This document shows, piece after piece, positions 6,587 through 8,826 of a DNA stretch of 8,826 nt. Where the stretch lies: contig CAIQJD010000820.1 of assembly GCA_903872005.1 (NCBI GenBank), forward strand, positions 1-8,826. The letters run 5' to 3'. Position 1 is the first letter of the stretch. Each line of letters begins with the position of its first letter. The translations under genes and the position numbers were made by a program. Source of the DNA: an uncultured bacterium. GTDB lineage: Bacteria > Chloroflexota > Anaerolineae > JACIWP01. Below the pieces are notes generated by a model. It saw only the letters and a program-made list of their open reading frames with translations. It was not told the DNA's origin and made no database searches.

Positions 6587-7147
6587 CTACTCTTCGTCGG
6601 GCAACGGCTCGGCGCGGTCATTCTGATGCTGGCGCAATAGCTCGTTCAGCTTCGTGACAATGGGATCCAGAGCCGGCAGATGCGAGCTACGGATGTAGAT
6701 GGAGCCGCGCGTGCTGTGGAAGATGGTGAGTTTGGGTGGTTGGTTGACCCGCGCGCCAACGAAACGCACGATCAAACAGAGCGGGTCTTCTTTGCGGTTC
6801 TTGTTTGGCCCGGCGCGGCCAACCTCGATGGTTTTCAGGGCGTCCCAGGGAATCTTGACGGGTTGTTCCCCAGGCGCGGTGATGCCGAGGAAGAGACCGC
6901 TGGCGCGCGCTTCAATGATTGGCGGCGTGGCGAAGAGGTTGACCAGGACCACCAGGATCAGGATGGCGCCCAGAATGATGAAGAGGCCGGCGGCGACGTT
7001 GGTGGCCGGCGAGCGACCAGCCGGCAAGATGAAGTGGGTGAAGAGCGAGTCCACGCCGGCGGCAATCTGTAACACGCCGAAGGCCAGGGCGGGCAGCATC
7101 GGCCAACGCCGGCGGTAGACGCGATAGAGGACGCTCGATTCGGTCAT
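6587..7147 (-). CDS. Two-TM membrane protein of unknown function with a possible PH-like domain
   Basis: 186 residues; no family recognised with confidence. Hydrophobic segments are at about 17-39 and 49-73, joined by a short loop (LPAGRSPATN), so both termini are probably cytoplasmic. The part after TM2 is beta-rich: PPIIEARASGLFLGI (75-89), VKIPWDALKTIEVG (97-110), LCLIVRFVG (123-131), KLTIFHS (139-145) and SIYIRS (149-154), then a helix (157-174) and an acidic tail. An ipWdaI-type turn after the second strand recalls bacterial PH domains (bPH2 type); this is inference. Start ATG 7147 follows GGGAGG (7157-7152) with a 4-nt spacer. It lies 31 nt behind the DUF1638 gene on the same strand and is probably co-transcribed with it. 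Confidence 0.7.
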   Translation of the reverse strand: MTESSVLYRVYRRRWPMLPALAFGVLQIAAGVDSLFTHFILPAGRSPATNVAAGLFIILGAILILVVLVNLFATPPIIEARASGLFLGITAPGEQPVKIPWDALKTIEVGRAGPNKNRKEDPLCLIVRFVGARVNQPPKLTIFHSTRGSIYIRSSHLPALDPIVTKLNELLRQHQNDRAEPLPDEE

Positions 7148-7178
7148 TGGGCCTCCCTTTTCTCAGGCGGCACAGCAG

Positions 7179-7826
7179 CTATAGGACCGCGTTCAGTCTG
7201 ATCGTTTCGCCCGGCTCGACGATGATGAAGCGCTCATCCCAGGCGCCGGCGGCCAATGCTTCCAGGTAGATCGGCGAGCCTTCGATCTCGTCATAGCGCA
7301 GCCGGTACATGTCTGCCCATTGGCGCGCGGTCTCTCGATAGTGATCGAGGTTGCTTGCGCCGGTGGCGATGAATGCCATGCGCGTGTAGTTCTCCACGGC
7401 CATGCGCGCGATCTCCGCGCCGCGTTCCGGGCCGTATTTCTTGGTCAGGCGATCCCACTGATCCCACAAGCTGTCCACTTCGATCCAGCCTTTCGTCAGG
7501 TAGTAAGTGCCAATTTCCTGGGCGATCTGACGCTGGTGGGCCTCGCGCGAGCCGAGGAAGAGGGCGATGCAATCGTGGGTGCGCGGGATAACCAGGCGGT
7601 TGTGCGTGGCGCGCAGGCCGTCGGCGCCGCCGCCGCAGAGGCCGTAGCCGAGGAGGACGGTGAAGCCGGCCGGCGCGGCGTCAATCTCTTGTTGCAGGGC
7701 ATCGCGCAGTTGCGCCGGGTCGCGGTGCAGTCCGAAGCGCAGCTCCTTGATGACGGTGTCCGGGGGGAGGAACGGGCGCAGCTCTTCGGAGACAGTGGCG
7801 CAGGCGATGACGTACAGCGGTTCCAT
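7179..7826 (-). CDS. DUF1638 family protein
   Basis: 215 residues. Family marks in order: YVIACATVSEELRPFLP (5-21) with Cys9; FGLHRDPAQL (31-40) for the LHnxP motif (His34); VLLGYGLCGGGADGL (57-71) for the YGxCGtGG motif (Cys64); IPRTHDCIALFLGS (80-93) for the gpHCYe region (His84, Cys86); and GTYYLTKGW (106-114) for GTfFLT. The conserved Cys and His residues could form a metal site. Biochemical function is unknown to me; in some bacteria and archaea members lie near corrinoid-dependent methyltransferase genes, but none is in this window. Start ATG 7826 follows GGGAG with a 6-nt spacer; an overlapping out-of-frame ATG at 7830 is not used. First gene of a two-gene operon with the PH-like protein gene, and divergent from the sensor gene. 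Confidence 0.8.
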   Translation of the reverse strand: MEPLYVIACATVSEELRPFLPPDTVIKELRFGLHRDPAQLRDALQQEIDAAPAGFTVLLGYGLCGGGADGLRATHNRLVIPRTHDCIALFLGSREAHQRQIAQEIGTYYLTKGWIEVDSLWDQWDRLTKKYGPERGAEIARMAVENYTRMAFIATGASNLDHYRETARQWADMYRLRYDEIEGSPIYLEALAAGAWDERFIIVEPGETIRLNAVL

Positions 7827-7857
7827 ACATGACTCCCATCAGTGAAAATCGGGCTAC

Positions 7858-7885
7858 AGTATACCACGCCGGCGCTACCGGACAA
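7858..7885 (-). promoter_or_regulatory. Promoter of the DUF1638 operon
   Basis: On the minus strand TTGTCC (7885-7880, 4 of 6) and TATACT (7863-7858, 5 of 6) are 16 nt apart. Transcription would start near 7851, giving a leader of about 25 nt that contains the GGGAG ribosome site. The sequence GTATACTGTA around this -10 (7864-7855) recurs exactly at the divergent sensor promoter. Confidence 0.6.
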
Positions 7886-7958
7886 ATGCGTCGCCGACAT
7901 CGTGACACTTACTGCATGTGGCAAGGCGCATCGGCGCGATTTATCAACTTGCAGGGCG

Positions 7959-8001
7959 AAATCTCTGAAAATGAGCATATTGTTGACAATGCAGGAGATT
8001 T
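7959..8001. repeat. Nested inverted repeats over the sensor promoter
   Basis: The outer arms AAATCTC (7959-7965) and GAGATTT (7995-8001) are perfect 7-bp complements. Inside them is a second inverted repeat ATTGT-TG-ACAAT (7979-7990), which covers the -35 box. Such nesting suggests an operator for a dimeric regulator (inference). Confidence 0.45.
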
Positions 8002-8011
8002 GGTGTATACT
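7983..8011 (+). promoter_or_regulatory. Near-consensus sigma70-type promoter of the sensor gene
   Basis: A perfect TTGACA (7983-7988) and TATACT (8006-8011, 5 of 6) are 17 nt apart, the strongest promoter in the window by eye. Transcription would start near 8018, giving a leader of about 52 nt. The surroundings are AT-rich compared with the rest of the window. Confidence 0.8.
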
Positions 8012-8020
8012 GTATAGTAT
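8007..8020. promoter_or_regulatory. Inverted repeat ATACT-GTAT-AGTAT over the -10 and start site
   Basis: The arms ATACT (8007-8011) and AGTAT (8016-8020) surround a 4-bp centre and overlap the -10 box and predicted transcript start of the sensor gene. A repressor bound here would block the promoter (inference). Part of the similarity arises from the TATACT box itself. Confidence 0.35.
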
Positions 8021-8070
8021 CTAATCACACCGATATATTCCAACGTTGCGTTTCGGGACGAGGTTAAACC

Positions 8071-8826
8071 ATGTGCCCGCAGTTGAGAGAACAGCCGGTT
8101 TGGGCCGATCTCCTTGAGAGTTGGCTGGCGCTACGAGGAAGCTCTTCTTCGGATGAAAGCATCGCCTACATCTTAGGGCAGCTATTTCAAGCGATGGAGT
8201 CGACGCGCGTCTGGTTTATGCCCTGGTTGGAAGATGAGCGGACACTGAGCAGCGCGTTGTGCGTTGGTGAGCCGTTGAAGACCCCCGCCAACTATCGGGC
8301 GCGTCTGGGAGAAGGACTGGCCGGCAGCGCGGCGCAGAACCGCCGGCCGCAGGTGTGGCCGGCCGACGCGCCCGCGTCGGGCCTGCCGGGCGACGGGCCT
8401 TTCCATGACGGCGCGATGGCGGCGCTGTGCGTGCCGGTCTTCAGCGGGGTCAGACTATGGGGAGTGGTGTGCCTGGAGCGCGCCAACCTCGATCAGCCAT
8501 ACAACCCTGCGGAAGTGAATCTGGCGTCTCTGTTGGTGGGCTGGCTGGCGCAGGCGCTGCAGGCGACGCATTTGCTCAGCATGGTGGAGAGCAAAGATCA
8601 GTTCATCGCTCAAATCACGGAGAGTATTCCGACCTCCCTCGTCGTTGTAGATCGCTCGCTCCGCGTGACATTCGCTAACCGCAATTTCCTGGAGAAGGCG
8701 CGGCGCGAATGGCGCACCACGGCCAGCCGCAAGATTGAAGAGGTCTTTCCGCGTGTGATGGTTGAGTATACGCGGATGGATCAGAAGATGCGCGATGTAT
8801 TCCGTACCGGGTTGCCGGTGGAGGGC
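8071..8826 (+). CDS. GAF-PAS sensor protein, N-terminal part (probable histidine kinase; 3' end outside window)
   Basis: 252 residues are visible and the reading frame is open to the right edge. Residues about 28-165 form a GAF domain: helix SIAYILGQLFQAME, a strand VWFMPWLED, the typical RLGEGLAGSAAQNRRPQ turn (78-94), AALCVPVFSGVRLWGVVCLER (117-137) and the closing helix. A connecting helix (165-184) leads into a PAS domain starting at ITESIPTSLVVVDRSLRVTFANRNF (182-206). No signal peptide or membrane segment is seen, so it is cytoplasmic. The order GAF-PAS usually precedes HisKA/HATPase domains, but GGDEF, PP2C or HTH outputs are possible, as the output is not visible. ATG 8071 is the only possible upstream start, since an in-frame TAA lies at 8065-8067; GAGG (8060-8063) sits 7 nt before it. 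Confidence 0.8.
   Translation, partial: MCPQLREQPVWADLLESWLALRGSSSSDESIAYILGQLFQAMESTRVWFMPWLEDERTLSSALCVGEPLKTPANYRARLGEGLAGSAAQNRRPQVWPADAPASGLPGDGPFHDGAMAALCVPVFSGVRLWGVVCLERANLDQPYNPAEVNLASLLVGWLAQALQATHLLSMVESKDQFIAQITESIPTSLVVVDRSLRVTFANRNFLEKARREWRTTASRKIEEVFPRVMVEYTRMDQKMRDVFRTGLPVEG

Larger units (their letters stand above)
1..8826. repeat. Dispersed over-represented palindrome GCCGGC
   Basis: About 80 copies were counted by eye, one per roughly 110 bp, against about 8 expected from base composition alone at an assumed GC near 62%. Copies fall in all reading frames and on genes of both strands, sometimes chained (four in 6243-6264). They are sparse in the two divergent promoter regions and in the sensor gene. 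This looks like a genome-wide signature comparable to HIP1 of cyanobacteria, not a local repeat. Confidence 0.75.

Overview
The window is GC-rich and gene-dense. It looks like chromosomal DNA of a Chloroflexota bacterium, probably of the Anaerolineae/Caldilineae type. This is an inference from three things: a long Pro/Thr linker in a surface protein, a DUF2723-type GT-C membrane protein ending in a beta-sandwich, and a genome-style excess of the palindrome GCCGGC (about 80 copies counted by eye). No mobile element, CRISPR array, tRNA or rRNA was seen.

Layout. (1) 1-2587, minus, 3' end outside the window: a membrane-anchored surface protein with a degenerate GH18-like barrel, an Ig-like segment, a Pro/Thr linker and a clan GH-A glycosidase-like barrel. 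(2) 2588-2863: a divergent promoter region with two back-to-back sigma70-type promoters. One starts a ~180-nt leader for gene 1; the other places the transcript start at the ATG of the next gene, so that message is predicted to be leaderless. (3) 2864-3889, plus: a PfkB/HldE-type sugar kinase lacking the nucleotidyltransferase half. (4) 3901-4635, minus: a class I glutamine amidotransferase of the PuuD/peptidase C26 type. (5) 4634-6580, plus: a DUF2723/GT-C polytopic membrane protein. Genes 4 and 5 are divergent and their start codons share the four bases CATG. (6) 6587-7147, minus: a two-TM protein of unknown function with a soluble, possibly PH-like domain. (7) 7179-7826, minus: a DUF1638 protein, probably co-transcribed with gene 6. 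(8) 7827-8070: a second divergent promoter region rich in inverted repeats. (9) 8071-8826, plus, 3' end outside the window: the GAF-PAS N-terminus of a signalling protein, probably a histidine kinase.

How they may work together. The surface glycosidase-like protein, the heptose-kinase-like enzyme and the GT-C membrane protein would fit a cell-surface glycan or glycoprotein theme. The strands alternate, however, so this is not one operon, and the link is inference. Genes 6 and 7 form the only clear operon. The most striking features are architectural: start codons shared on opposite strands, convergent ends 6 and 11 nt apart without visible terminators, a predicted leaderless message, and matching -10 regions in the two promoters of the second divergent region.
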